64,000 nt of DNA from positions 33,200,057 through 33,264,056 of the forward strand of contig NC_081555.1 of assembly GCF_963082655.1 (NCBI RefSeq). Direction: 5' to 3'. The position numbers and the translations under genes were made by a program. The DNA is from Stomoxys calcitrans. Its lineage: Eukaryota; Arthropoda; Insecta; Diptera; Muscidae. Shown here in pieces: positions 21,358 to 32,974 of this stretch. Below the pieces are notes generated by a model, which saw only the letters and a program-made list of their open reading frames with translations, ran no database searches and was not told the DNA's origin. Positions within the stretch are counted from its first letter, which is position 1, and each line of letters begins with the position of its first letter.

Positions 21358-21727
21358 TAGGTTACAGCTTTGAAGAAGTACGGTTCAATGATACCACCAC
21401 CCATAAACTGGTGCATTCGTAGCTCTTACAATGCTTCTGGCTGATCTTTACTCCAAAATCGACAATTTGGCATCAATTCATGCACCAGCTGTATTAGGTT
21501 TCATATCTAAATCCTTCCGCAAAATTTTCCACATTGTGAGTAACAGAGGCCCAATTGCTGTGTATGGCGATGGCGCATTAACACTCGCCGATGTAAATTT
21601 GTAGCAAAATTTAGTCACATTAGACTGAATAGCCGATTTAGTGGGTCGATTAAGCTGAGCATAAAATGGAAGAAGCGTGCGATGAACTTTCTTAACAGAG
21701 CACGCATTTTGGGTTGCCTTTTGAAAG
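21358..21727 (-). pseudogene. Mariner-like transposase fragment, internally deleted
   Basis: The minus strand reads QNACSVKKVHRTLLPFYAQL, then NRPTKSAIQSNVTKF, and later MWKILRKDLDMK. These are N-terminal HTH-type and linker sequence of the transposase family that gave the fold-back elements. It then jumps to a decayed GIIEPYFFKA. Large internal deletions and stops; no TIRs seen. Confidence 0.75.
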
Positions 21728-23358
21728 TTGAAAGTTGGAGACCATAATTGAGGTCATTGTAAAATTTCAGCCAATTCGAATAAGAATTGTGCGCTCTAAA
21801 GGCTTAAGAAGTCAAAATCCCAGATCGGTTTATATGACAGCTATATCAGGTTACAGACCGATTTTGGCTCAGTTTTTGGAAGTCATAACGAAACATGTCT
21901 TGCAAAAATTCAGCCAAATCAGGTGGGAATTGCGCCCTCTAGAGGCTCAAGAAGTCAAGATCTTAGATCGGTTTATGTGACAGCTTTGTCAGGTTATAGA
22001 CCGATAACAATCATACTAAGCACAGTTGTTGGAAATCATAAAAATCGTTTCATACAAAATTTCAGCCAAATCGTATAAAAATTGCGCCCTCTAGTGGCTC
22101 AAGAATTCAAGATCCAAGATCCGGTAATATGGCAGCTATATCAGGTTATGGACCGATTACAACCATACTTGGCACAGTAGTTGGAAGTCATAATGAAACA
22201 CGTCGTGGAAAATTTTAGCAATATCAGATAAGAATTGCGCCCTCTAGAGGATCAAGAAGTCAAAGCCCCCGAGATATAACAGAAAATGTACCGATTTGAA
22301 CCATACTAAGCACAGTTGTTGGAGTGATAGCAAAACACCACGTGCAAAACTAACGCCGAAGCTAATAAGAATTGCGCCCTCTAGAGGCTCAAGAAGTCAA
22401 AACCCCAGATAGGTTTATATGACAGCTATATCAGGTTATGAATCGATTTGAACCATACATAGTACAATTGTTGGTAGTGATATCAAAACACCACGTGCAA
22501 AATATCAGTAAAATCGAACGATAAGAGCGTCCTCTAGAGGCTCAAGAAGTCTGGACCCAAGAACGGTTTATATGGCAGCTATATCAAAACATGGACCGAT
22601 TTGGCCCATTAACAATCCCAACCAATAAAAAGTATTTATGCAAAATTGCAAGCGCCTAGCTTTACTCCTTCGAAAGTTAGCATGCTTTCGATAGACAGAC
22701 TGACGGACGGACGGACAAGCGGACAGACGGAAGGACGGACAGGCGGACGGACGGACAGACGGACGGACGGATAGACGGACGGACGGATAGACGGACGGAC
22801 GGATAGACGGACGGACAGACGGACGGACAGACGGACGGACAGACGGACGGACAGACGGACGGACAGACGGACGGACAGACGGACGGACAGACGGACGGAC
22901 AGACGGATGGACAGACGGACGGACAGACGGACGGATAGACGGATGGACAGACGGATGGACAGACAGATGGATGGACAGACGGGCGGACAGACAGACGAAT
23001 GGACGGACTGGCGGACAGACGGACGGACAGACGGACGGACAGACGGACGGACAGACGGACGGACAGACGGACGGACAGACGGATGGACAGACAGACGGAT
23101 GGACGGACAGACAGACGGATGGACAGACTGGCGGACAGACAAACGGATGGACAGACGGACGGACAGACGGACGGATAGACAGACGGACAGAGAGACGGAG
23201 AGACGGACTGACGGACGGACGGACGACTTTGCTAGTTCGACTTAAAATGTCATGGCGTTCAATTATATATATACTTTATGGGGTCTTAGACGCATATTTC
23301 GAGGTGTTACAAGCAGAATGACTAAATTAGTATACCACCATCCTAGGGTGGAGTGTAT
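21728..23358 (-). mobile_element. HINE1 lacking the hairpin, with giant GTCY tract
   Basis: About six monomers, a 0.5-kb GGAC/AGAC tract, the leader (complement of the AAGTATATATATAATT region) and terminus GGTGGAGTGTATAAAAA. The 3' terminal region including the hairpin is missing. Monomer spacing is disturbed by small indels. Confidence 0.82.
22695..23225. repeat. Long (GGAC/AGAC)n microsatellite
   Basis: About 530 bp of tetramers, mostly alternating GGAC GGAC AGAC, with sporadic GGAT and GGCG variants. It is the HINE GTCY core expanded about ten-fold over other copies. Open frames across it (TDGRTDGQ or SVRPSVRP repeats) come from the tract and are not genes. Confidence 0.93.
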
Positions 23359-23539
23359 AAAAATCAGGAAATCGATTTATATATAAGCAAGAATATCACT
23401 GCACAGACCGAATTAAATCAAATTTAATAAAGTCAGTTGAGAGAAATCATTGCAAACAATTTTAGCTCAAGCGAATGAAAATTGCGCCCTCTATAGGCGA
23501 AATGTATTTTATGGTATACATTCAGTGTCGGATCGTTTA
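23359..23539. other. HINE-like debris
   Basis: AAATCGATTTATATATAAGC and GAAAATTGCGCCCTCTATAG suggest one decayed monomer between two elements. Too short to classify. Confidence 0.4.
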
Positions 23540-24382
23540 TTATACCCTACACCACTACTGTGCTACAGGGTATTATAACTTAGTGAATTAGTTTGTAACA
23601 CCCTAAAGGAAGAGAGATAGAGTAGCAATTTTCATCCGATCGTCTTCAAATTTGGTATGGGCATGTTTTTCAGCCAAGAGACGAAGCCCATTGAAATAGG
23701 AAGAAATCGGTTCAGATTTGGATATAGCTCCTATATATATATGTTCGTCCGATTTGCAGTAATAATACAATAAAATGGCCATTTGATAACCGATTATCTC
23801 GAAATTTGGCATGAAGGATTTTCTTATGACTCTCAATATTACTGGTGAATTTCATAGAAATCGGTTCAGATTTGGTTATAGCTCCCATATATATGTTCGT
23901 CCGATTTGCAGTAATAATGCAATAAAATGGTCATTTGTTAACCGATTCTCTCGAAATTTGTTGGGAAGGATTTTCTCCCGACTCTCAATACTAGTGGTGA
24001 ATTTGATAAAAATCGGTTCAGATTTGGATATAGCTCCCATATATATTTTCGTTCGATTTGGAGTAATACAGCAATAGAATGGTAATTTCTCAACCGATTC
24101 TCTCGAAATTTGGCATGAAGGATTTTCTTATGACTCCCAATATTACTGATGAATATCATAGAAATCGGTTCAGATTTTGTTATAGCTCCCATATATATGT
24201 TCGTCAGATTTTGGGTAATTTGCAATAATGTTGTCATATGTCAATTGTAGTTATTACAGTTTGAACATATTTTTGCTCGCCGAGGTCCATCAAAAATGGT
24301 TCTGAATTGGATATAGCTCCCACATTGTACTTTTAGGGTATCTGCAGGGTATTATACAGTCGACACTGCCCGATTTTTGCCC
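23540..24382 (+). mobile_element. HINE3: divergent HINE-like element, apparently complete
   Basis: Starts TATACCCTACACCACTACTG with a nearby CAGGGTATTATAAC. About four monomers carry GATTCTCTCGAAATTTGG, TTATGACTC and TAGCTCCCATATATATGTTC. TAGCTC lies at 23725, 23879, 24031 and 24183 (154, 152, 152 bp). The 3' end has GCAGGGTATTATACAGTCG and CCCGATTTTTGCCCTTCC, where a shorter hairpin is possible. A second copy is at 58666-59063. It lacks the GTCY tract. Confidence 0.65.
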
Positions 24383-24632
24383 TTCCTTACTGTTTTTTTT
24401 TTTTACAATTTTGCAAAATATTTAACTTTGCCGATAGTATCGATAGGACAAATATCAATCGATATTCAAACAAATAATAGTATTAGGGGTATAGTATTAG
24501 GGGTAGCGATAGTATTAGGGGTAGCGAGAAATGCTATTGTTATTGAGCTGGATGGCTGGATGATGGATTGCTTTCCGGAAGTTCTACAAAAGAATTAAAT
24601 ATCAAACTTAATGCTTTTGTACAGACACCTTA
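24383..24632. other. Unique spacer with a small tandem repeat
   Basis: GTATTAGGGGTA repeated three times at about 24479-24525 in otherwise AT-rich sequence. Confidence 0.5.
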
Positions 24633-24935
24633 GAGGCCACCGTGGCGCAGAGGTTACCATGACCGCCTATGACGCTGATCGCCTTGGTTCGAATCTGGTT
24701 GGAATCAGAAAAAATTTTCAGCGGTGGTTTTCCCCTCCTAATGCTGGCAACATTTGTGAGGTACTATGTCATTTAGAACTTCTCTCAAAAGAGGTATCGC
24801 ACTGCGGCACGCCGTTCGGACTTGGCTATAAAAAGGAGGCCCCTTATCATTGAGCTTAAAACTTGAATCGGACTGCACTCATTGATATGTGACATATGTT
24901 CCTTAGTGGAATGTTTATGCACAAAATTTGCATTT
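24633..24935 (+). mobile_element. tRNA-derived SINE, full length
   Basis: GGCCACCGTGGCGCAGAGGT (A box) and GGTTCGAATCTGG (B box) are the best preserved in the window. The full body follows, including GGCTATAAAAAGGAGGCC. Candidate target duplication: ACAGACACCT (24621-24630) and ACAGGCACCT (24936-24945), one mismatch. Confidence 0.88.
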
Positions 24936-24945
24936 ACAGGCACCT

Positions 24946-26064
24946 CAAAATGAAAAAGGTCTGATTATGGATACGTATAGTGCACTCAGCTGCGAAATCT
25001 CCTAGAGGTTGTGACGAAAATATCACTGAACTCAGCCAGCAATGCCTTTTAGCAGGAGCAGATTAGTTTACGCTGAAGATGAAGACCACAATTCTTGAGG
25101 AAAAACGGAATAAGACATTTAGGAACAAGGAATCAGAAATTGGAGAAGAAGCGCGGAAGTGAAGATGACATCTCGTAACTAAGAAGAAGCGCAGAAGGTC
25201 AGGCTAATGGATCACATCACATATGAATCACATATGAAGTGGTCAAAGCATGTAATGCTGTAAGTGATCCTTCAATAAATTGTCACATGTCTCTCTATGC
25301 CAACATTTTAGTCGCATTTCTTCTGGCTAATAATATTTGGTATATGTATACCGATTTCATACTTTGTTAACCTTTAGTAAGGTTTCACTCAATCATCAAA
25401 ACATTGTTAAACTAGTGACAGAGGTGGATCCAATAAAGTCAGCTTATATTCATAAGCGTTATGAAATATAATCAATAACAATAATGCATGATTTCATGGC
25501 AGATGAGACCACGAAATTTAGTTATTTTGCAGCATTATGCACAACATGAAGCTCGTGCCCCATAAACTTGGATAACACAAACATTTGCCATTAACATACA
25601 ATAAAGGCAACGGCAACAGCCAGCAAAATGGATTAAAAACATTTACAAACAGCCAAAAAAACAAAAAACAACAACCATCAACTTCATGTACTAATAAAGC
25701 AGATACAGCCAAACAAAGTAACCTAAACCCGGACTCCACTTTTTGTGCAGCAATATGAAGCAATTGCTATGATGTTGATGATGATAGTGATGCTAAGGCG
25801 GGCAATGCCTGTTTGTGGAACCCAGCCTCCATATTGGTGGCAATGGTCGTCGTCTAGGTGATTATCTTCACATATAAAAATAAAAAAAAAATATATAAAC
25901 AAAAATGAGAATAAATAGCAAGTAAACAAGAAACATCATCAAATGCCAAACAGAAAAAAGAAACAAATGTGGTTGTTAGTTAAGACCCAAAAAAAGTATA
26001 CAAAATAAACCGTAAAAAATTTTATTTTCATTTCCCAATATGTTTGCCAGAATTTAAATCAACA
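24946..26064. other. No gene seen; unique flank of the Jockey-like insertion
   Basis: No repeat family or coding motif recognised. It is the left flank in which the 17-bp target duplication at 26065 was identified, so it approximates pre-insertion DNA. Confidence 0.45.
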
Positions 26065-26081
26065 GTAGATAAATTAGTTGT
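26065..26081. repeat. Target-site duplication, left copy
   Basis: GTAGATAAATTAGTTGT, identical to 30182-30198. The two bracket the retrotransposon exactly. Confidence 0.88.
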
Positions 26082-26178
26082 TGTTATTGTTGTAGCAGTT
26101 TATTGTAATCTATCTTTCGTCTGCTTGATTCTGTTGAGTGTCAAGACCCAGGAACTCTGCGACTAAGATGGGGTGTGT

Positions 26179-28230
26179 TCACAGGGATTTTTGTCTGAGT
26201 CGAGTGGGTCTGGCCGGGCAGTTAAACAGGTGACGTGTACCGTGCGGTCCCTGGTTACAATCGGGACATACATCTTGCAAGTCGGCATCAATCCTAACTC
26301 TATAGGAATTGAGGTGGCTGCATCTGCCGTAACGTAATTGAGTCAGAACTACTCTGGTTAGCCGGGGTAGGTCGATTTCTTCAGGTGCAATGGGAGGCGG
26401 TCGTTCTCCAAGGACTACATTCACCCGGTAGCCAATTACCGCATATGCTACCGTGTCTGCATGAATGTTGTTTAGACCAGCTTGATATGCCGTTTGATCT
26501 AGAGGTTCTCTCTTGTAGCGCTGAACCTTAAATCGAGGCTTCTGGGCGGTGGATATCTATCTACAAAATGATGATTTGGATGGTCTCTGCGATAACAGCC
26601 CAAAAGGTATAGCTTAGACAGCATGCAGTTATGTCTTCGCACTGGTAAAATCTTTGTCTCCTGATGAAGATGGTCCACATAAGAACTGAGGAGACAGCCC
26701 GTCGCAGTTCGGAGGGCGGCATTCTGACAGATCTGAATATTATTCCACTGAGTGTCATAAGGTTGACGAGACCACACTGGCGCTGCATAACTTACCACTG
26801 ACCGGCCAATTGCTTTGTACATGGTCAACAAGGTTTCTTTGCCTGCACCCCAAGTGCTGCCAGCAAGTGACTTGAGGACCTTGTTTCTACTTTTGACTTT
26901 ATCGCAGATTGCTGTGTCATATGGAGAGAATGTGTAAGAGCTGCTAAATGTGACGCCAAGTATTTTGGGACACTTGATGGTCGGAATCATTTCTCCATCG
27001 ACCATCACAGTCGGCTCAGTATTCACCTCACGCGTATTTGTAGTGAACAATGTGGCTGAACATTTGGTGGCGGATATCTTCAGATTTCTTGCAGCGAAAT
27101 ATGAGGCAAGTTCATTGAGGTAGACATTCAACCTGTCGCAGATGTCATCAATGGGTGGGGGGCCTGATGCCATGATCGTACAATCGTCCGCATATGATAT
27201 GATCTCTATGCCGTCTGGAGGGGGTGGAATGGAGGATAGGTAGAGGATAAACAGTGCCGGAGATATCACCCCACCTTGGGGAATTCCCTGTTTCACTCTA
27301 CGATGCATCGACTTCTTATCCCTAAATTCCACAAATGACTGGCGACCACACAAATAATTCGCCACCTAGGGTTTCAGGTCTGGCTGAAGCCATGATCGTA
27401 CAATCGTCCGCATATGATACGATCTGGAGGAGGTGGAATGGAGGATAGGTAGAGGTTAAACAGTGCCGGAGATATCACCCCACCTTGGGGAACTCCCTGC
27501 TTCACTCTGTGGTTTTTCGACTTCTTATCCCTAAATTCCACAAATGACTGGCGACCACACAGATAATTTGCGACCCAGCGTTTGTTGGTTGGTAGGCCGA
27601 GTTGGCGATGTCCTCAAATAATTTGGCATGACTGGCCGTGTCGAATGCTTTCGATAGGTCCTGTGCCATGAGGACCGTCCTAACACATGGCCTGGGCTGA
27701 TTGAAGCCACGGCAAATGTGTGCGACGATGGCATGCAAAGCTGTTGTTGTGCTGTGCAGTTTCCGAAATCCATGTTGATGCTCGGCGAATGGAAATTCTC
27801 CTACGAGGCTCCGGAGGAGTAATGCCTCCAGCGTCTTTGCCACTGGTGAGAGAAGGGAGATCGGTCTGTACGACTCCCCCAAACTTGGGTCCTTTCCAGG
27901 CTTCAGTAGCGGGATCACTCTGCCCCTTTGCCAGACATCGGGAACTATAAGAGTGTTCAAAGTCAGGTTGAGGTCAGTGGTAAGGTACTCAACTCCAGGT
28001 GAATCCAGATTCGTCAACATCAATATAGAGATTCCGTTGGGGCCCAACGCCTTAGATGACTTAACCCCACGGATGACATTCGAAACTTCATCAAAGCTAA
28101 ATTGTGATGGCTGTTTATCGGCTCGAAGACCACAAACACCGCGAATGGCCCCCCTCCTTGCCCTGTCTCTCACGGGATGCACAATAAATTGACGGTTGAA
28201 CAACCAGGCGCATCTCTTCGGATCAGTCAC
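26179..28230 (-). pseudogene. Reverse transcriptase domain of the Jockey-like element
   Basis: Visible RT blocks: KALGPNGISILML, LLKPGKDPSLGESYRPISLL, QHGFRKLHSTTTALHAI, QDLSKAFDTASH (motif A Asp), GIPQGGVISPALFILYLSSI (motif B), SYADDCTIMASG (catalytic YADD) and LKISATKC. The catalytic residues are all present. Around 27366-27501 the frame is broken where a segment is duplicated (27171-27365 and 27391-27572, offset 220 bp), so motifs B and C occur twice. The C-terminal zinc motif lies at 26179-26424. Confidence 0.85.
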
Positions 28231-28285
28231 GGTTATTTCGCCAAAAGTGACTGAGGTCCTGTCATCCCGTTTACCATCCCGACCA

Positions 28286-29020
28286 CAGTTTTCCTACACC
28301 TGTGCCTTAGTTACATTGCTCCAAGTGTTCCAGCCACAAATTCCGCTTATGTTCGTTGACCACCCTGTTTATTTCCAGATTCAGCTCGCTGATTCTGGGT
28401 TTAGCGGAGTCCATACCACGAATCCCATCACGCTCATCTGCGAGTACCACTGCTTGCGCCGAGAAATTGGGCCGTACTTGGGGTATTCGACCGGCTGGTA
28501 TAAAGCGAGCGGCTGCTGCGTTATTGAGGTCTTGGAATTTTCTCTCGGCCACTAGCACATCAGAGGGGAATGGCAGTTTAATGAAGCGGCGGTTGGTATA
28601 TTCTCTGAAGCCAGCCCAATCTGCCTTCTTATGATTAATAAACATCCGGCCAGTCGCCAGTAGACCACAGTTTGCCTACACCGGTGCTCCAAGTGTTCCA
28701 GCCACAAATTCCGCTTAAGTTCGTTTACCACCCTGTTTATTTCCAGATTCGGCTCGCTGATTCTGGTGTTAGCGGGGTCCATACCACGAATCCCATCACG
28801 CTCATATGTGAGTACCACTGCTTGCGCCGAGAAATTGGGCCGCACTTGGGGTATTGGACCGGCTGGTATAAAACGAGCGGCTGCTGCGTTAATGATGTCT
28901 CGGAATTTCCTCTCGACCACTAGCACATCAGAGGGGAGTGGCAGTTCAATGAAGCGGCGATTGGTATACTCACTGAAGCCAGCCCAATCCATCTTCTTAT
29001 GATTGATAAACATCCGGCTC
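28286..29020 (-). repeat. 368-bp direct duplication in the EN-RT linker
   Basis: 28286-28652 and 28654-29020 both encode MFINHKK.DWAGF.EYTNRR through NLEINRVVNE.KRNLWLEHL. They differ at a noticeable fraction of positions. The linker should be present once, so this copy carries an extra segment. Confidence 0.85.
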
Positions 29021-29999
29021 TCAGAGGTTATGAAGTCGGCTGCTCGGTCGATGGTGAGAATTGTGGGGAGGTGGTCTGATCCTAAAGAGATGACGGCTTG
29101 CCAGGATACGTCACTCAAGAGATCAGGGGATACAATGGAAATGTCTGACAAGCTGCTGCACCTTCTTGTAATCCTAGTGGCGGCATCCTCATTCACCGTG
29201 CAAAACGTGGAGCTTTCAATCTGCCCTCCCAAAGTTATGTCACTCTGGTTGTTACCTAGGGGAGAATGCCTTGAAGTGTGATGCGCATTAAAGTCCCCTA
29301 GAACCAGGCGATTATGGCCAGATAGCAACCCACTTATGTCGGGCTAGCCTGGCCATTAATCGGGACACAGCGACCAACCGGTGGCATGTACACGTTCTAT
29401 AACTCTATCTCGGCAGTTCCGGACCTGACTGCTATCCCCATGCAATCCATGTAGGGGTCACTAGCGCCATGCGCAGGCGAGAAAGGTCTATATTGCACGG
29501 AATGGTGTATTACGAAGGCCAGTCCCCCACCTCTATTCCTTGAGCGATCCTTACGTAGCACATTGTATTCGTGACAACTGTGCAAGCTGCAGGTGTTGGT
29601 CAGCTTTGTCTCTTGGATCGCTGCGACCAATATGCTCTTCCGACTCATAAAGTCCACGATCTCATCGATCTTAGCACGAAGTCCGTTGCAGTTTAACTGC
29701 AAAAACGATACACTTGCCGGCACTGGCCTGGCAATATTTAAGCTGGGATGCTGCCGTTGCATCAATTGCCGTACGGGAGAGGTCGGGGGGGTTTCATAGT
29801 CCGACGACGAGGACGCAGAAGGCGACGACGACGACGCTTGTGACCCACTGCTGGCTATGTTCGCACAGCACCTTGCGACATAGCCAGTATGACTCTGCTC
29901 CCGTAGTGAAGTTAGGCCAGAGCAAGATCGGAAATATACCCACTTAATGCACCGATTACACCTCACCGACACCGACCGATGACGGTTCTGGCAAACCAA
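28552..29999 (-). pseudogene. Zinc region and APE-like endonuclease of the Jockey-like element
   Basis: From 29999 down: Cys-rich start (CQNRHRSVSVRCNRC), then SVSFLQLNCNGLRAKI and AAIQETKL (catalytic Glu) of the endonuclease. The frame is lost near 29397. It resumes with NRLVLGDFNAHH (catalytic Asp and Asn), DISIVSPDLL and SLGSDHLPTI (catalytic Asp-His). All endonuclease signature residues survive, but the ORF is split. Confidence 0.82.
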
Positions 30000-30181
30000 A
30001 CAGAACCAGGGTTAGGGGTTCTTTTCAATCTCTACACGGACCAGAAGCGTGCGGAGAAGGCACTCCGGGATGTGCCTCTCCCATGACGAAAAATGACTAA
30101 CACGTACACTGAGGCGGCAGCCCTTGCCGCTGAGGTTTCCATCGGGTCAATCCGGTGCGTACAACCGGCTGCCATGGGATT

Positions 30182-30198
30182 GTAGATAAATTAGTTGT
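30182..30198. repeat. Target-site duplication, right copy
   Basis: GTAGATAAATTAGTTGT, identical to 26065-26081. Confidence 0.88.
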
Positions 30199-30590
30199 AG
30201 TTGTTAGTAGATACTATTAAGGTTTGAATTTAAATTCAATTTCCACAACTCAATACCCTTATATGTACGACGCCTTTGCTTAAGACGATGATAGTTGTAG
30301 CTGCACCATCAGTTTCATGGTATGTCGTGTTTTCAACGAACATAACATGAAAGGCAATATTTATCTTTAGTAGGGAGGATATATGCCTTCATGGCTCTCA
30401 AAGTACAATTTTATTTGAATTGAATCATGAAATCATGTTAATTTTTCACTTTTTTCTGTCAGGCAATAATATTTCAAAGGAATCGTTGTTAGCGTCATAA
30501 ACACTTGAAAAAATGAATGCTGACACAATAACTTATGCGAAAAGTCGATTTAGAAGATGAGTGGCAAATCATGTGCAAATGTTTTCGATA
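30199..30590. other. No gene seen
   Basis: Unique-looking right flank of the retrotransposon, up to a HINE1 5' end. Confidence 0.45.
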
Positions 30591-32295
30591 TTTATACCCC
30601 CCACCATTGGATGGGGGTATACTAATTTCATCATTGTGTTTGTTACACCTCGAAATATGCGTCTGAGACCCCATCAAGTATACATATTTTTGATCGTCAT
30701 GTCATTTTAAGTCGATATAGCCATGTCCGTCCGTCTGTCCGTCCGTCCGTCTGTCTGTCGAAAGCACGCTAACTTTCGAAGGAGTAAAGCTAGCAGCTTG
30801 AAATTTTAAATAAATGCTTTTTATTTGTGTAGGTCAATTGGGATTGTAAATGGGCCAAATCGGTCCATGTTTTGATATAGGTGTCATATAAACCGATCTT
30901 GGGTCTTGACTTCTTGAGCCGCTAGAGGGCGCATTTCTTCTCCGATTTGACTGAAATTTTGCACGTGGTGTTTTGCTATCACTTCTAACAACTGTGGTAA
31001 GTATGATTAAAATCGGTCCATGTTTTGATATAGCTGCCATATAAACCGATCTTGGGTCTTGACTTCTTAAAACGCTAGAGGGCGCAATTCTTGTCCGATT
31101 TGAATGAAATTTTGCACGTGGTGTTTTGGAATCATTTTCCATGTTTTGATATAGCTGCCATATATCTAGGGTCTTGATTTTTGAGCCGTTAGAGGGCGCA
31201 ATTCTCATCCGATTTGACTGAAATTTTGCACGTTGTGTTTTGCTATCACTTCTAACAACTGTGGTAAATATAATTCAAATCGGTCCATGTTTTGATATAG
31301 TTGCCATATAAACCGTTCTTGGGTCTCGACTTCTTGACCCGGTAGGGGGCGCAATTCTCACCTAATTTGAATGAAATCTTGCACGTGGTATTTTGCTATC
31401 ACTTCCAATAACTGTGCTAAGTATGGCGCAAATTGGTTCGTAACCTGATATAGCTGCCATATAAACCGATCTGGTATTTTGACATCTTCAGCTTTTAGAG
31501 GGCGTAATTCCTATCTGATTTGAATGAAATTTTGCACGTGGTGTTTTGTTATCACTTCCAACAACTGTGGTAAGTGTAGTTCAAATCGGTCCATGTTTTG
31601 ATATAGTTGCTATATAAACCGATCTTGGGTCTTGACTTCTTGAGCCGCTAGAGGGCGCAATTCTCATCCGATTTGACTGAAATTTTGCACGTGGTGTTTT
31701 GCTATCAATTCCAACAACTGTGCTAAGTATGATTCAAATCATTTCATAATCTGGTATAGCTGACATATAAACCCATCTTTGATCTTGACTTCTTGAGCCG
31801 CAAGAGGGCGCAATTCTTACCCAATTTGGCTGCAAGTATGGCACAAACCAGGTATAGCTGCCATATAGACCAATCTTGGATCTTGACTTCTTATGTCTCT
31901 AGGGGGCGCAATTCTCATCCGATTTGGCAAAACTTTTGTACAACGGCTTCCCCCATGACCTACAATGTACATGTCCAATGTGATCTGAATCGATCTATAG
32001 CTTGATTCAACTCCCATATAAACCGATCTCCCGATTTTGGTTCTAAAGCCTCTACAAGGCGCAATTCTTATCCCAATGGACTGAAATATTACCCAATGAC
32101 TTCTACAATGTTCAGCATTCATTTATGGTCCAAATCGGACTATAACTTGATATAGCTCCAATAGCATAACAGTTCTAATTCATTATTCTTTGTTTGCCTA
32201 AAAAGAGATACCTCGCAAATAACTCGACAAATGCGATCCATGGTGGAGGGTATATAAGATTCGGCTCGGCCGAACTTATCACGCTCTTACTTGTT
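30591..32295 (+). mobile_element. HINE1, complete
   Basis: 5' ATTTATACCCCCCACCATTG, leader, short GTCC/GTCT tract (30726-30758), about eight monomers, GGTGGAGGGTATATAAGATT, the hairpin region (TTCGGCTCGGCCGAA, one loop change) and tip CTTACTTGTT. GATATAG spacings are 153, 122, 145, 153 and 153, so this copy has two indels. Several monomers use CACGTGGTGTTTTG, a sequence variant not dominant elsewhere. Confidence 0.84.
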
Positions 32296-32974
32296 CGCCT
32301 TTATTTCTCTGTGTAGTATCTGTAGATGTTGGGGCAAAAATAAATGGGTGCCAAATGTACAAATCCACTGAATCCATAGAAGTTACCAACTTGAAATATG
32401 TGTTATGAGAAAATATGAAATTGACAAATTTGAAGCTATAACTTTAGCTAAACTTCCATGGGAACCATTCTGCCAGTTACTATTCCTCAAAGCATTGGCA
32501 ACAACTATTGAACGATAGTTGCTGTAAAACATCGAATATAATTTTTTAAAGTTTTTTTGGCGAAGTTTAATTTTACCATTTCCGTTTGTTTCTCTTTCGA
32601 GACGAGCTCAATCATGGGAGATTTTTATTTTTTGCAATGGAAGAGGAAATCCAGAGATCACCACACACACCATACACTTTGGGAGGCGTTTTGTTATTTT
32701 GGTCTACCATTCGAAGTCATCAATACAACTTCCAAAATAGGCACAGCATCATGTGTATGCCATGGGAGTTGTGTAATTGTGTAGAAAAAAATCTGTCATT
32801 GCACAAACACATGCATTGGGGAAAGGAACAGCTAGAAGACCGGGATATCGAGCGTGCGTAATGTAAGACTTATATCATAGAATCGTTTTTGCTAGAAATA
32901 CGATATATGTACAACAAACCAACGTACGGCCCTTGAAGACTTCACACCTAGATATGGGCTATGAGTTATTCTGA
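32296..32974. other. No gene seen
   Basis: Unique-looking AT-rich sequence; frames at 32557-32861 have no recognisable motif. Confidence 0.45.

Larger units (their letters stand above)
26082..30181 (-). mobile_element. Jockey-like non-LTR retrotransposon with intact target duplication
   Basis: A 4.1-kb minus-strand element. In transcript order it has a Cys/His zinc-binding region (CQNRHRSVSVRCNRC), an APE-type endonuclease, reverse transcriptase and a C-terminal CPDCNQGPHGTRHLFNC zinc motif. It ends in a CTGCTACAACAATAACA tail rather than plain poly(A). A perfect 17-bp direct repeat flanks it. Frame breaks and two internal segment duplications make this copy non-functional as it stands. A second, partial + copy is at 32975-34635. 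Jockey-like is my assignment from the motifs; LOA or another nearby clade is possible. Confidence 0.85.

Noticed and set aside
22636..23321. Long open frames made of TDGRTDGQ or SVRPSVRP repeats
   Set aside because: They are translations of the (GGAC/AGAC)n microsatellite, whose frames stay open by composition. No start context, homology or non-repeat domain.
32557..32861. Two overlapping frames with MGDFYFLQW-like peptides
   Set aside because: No family recognised, frames overlap each other and no supporting signals.
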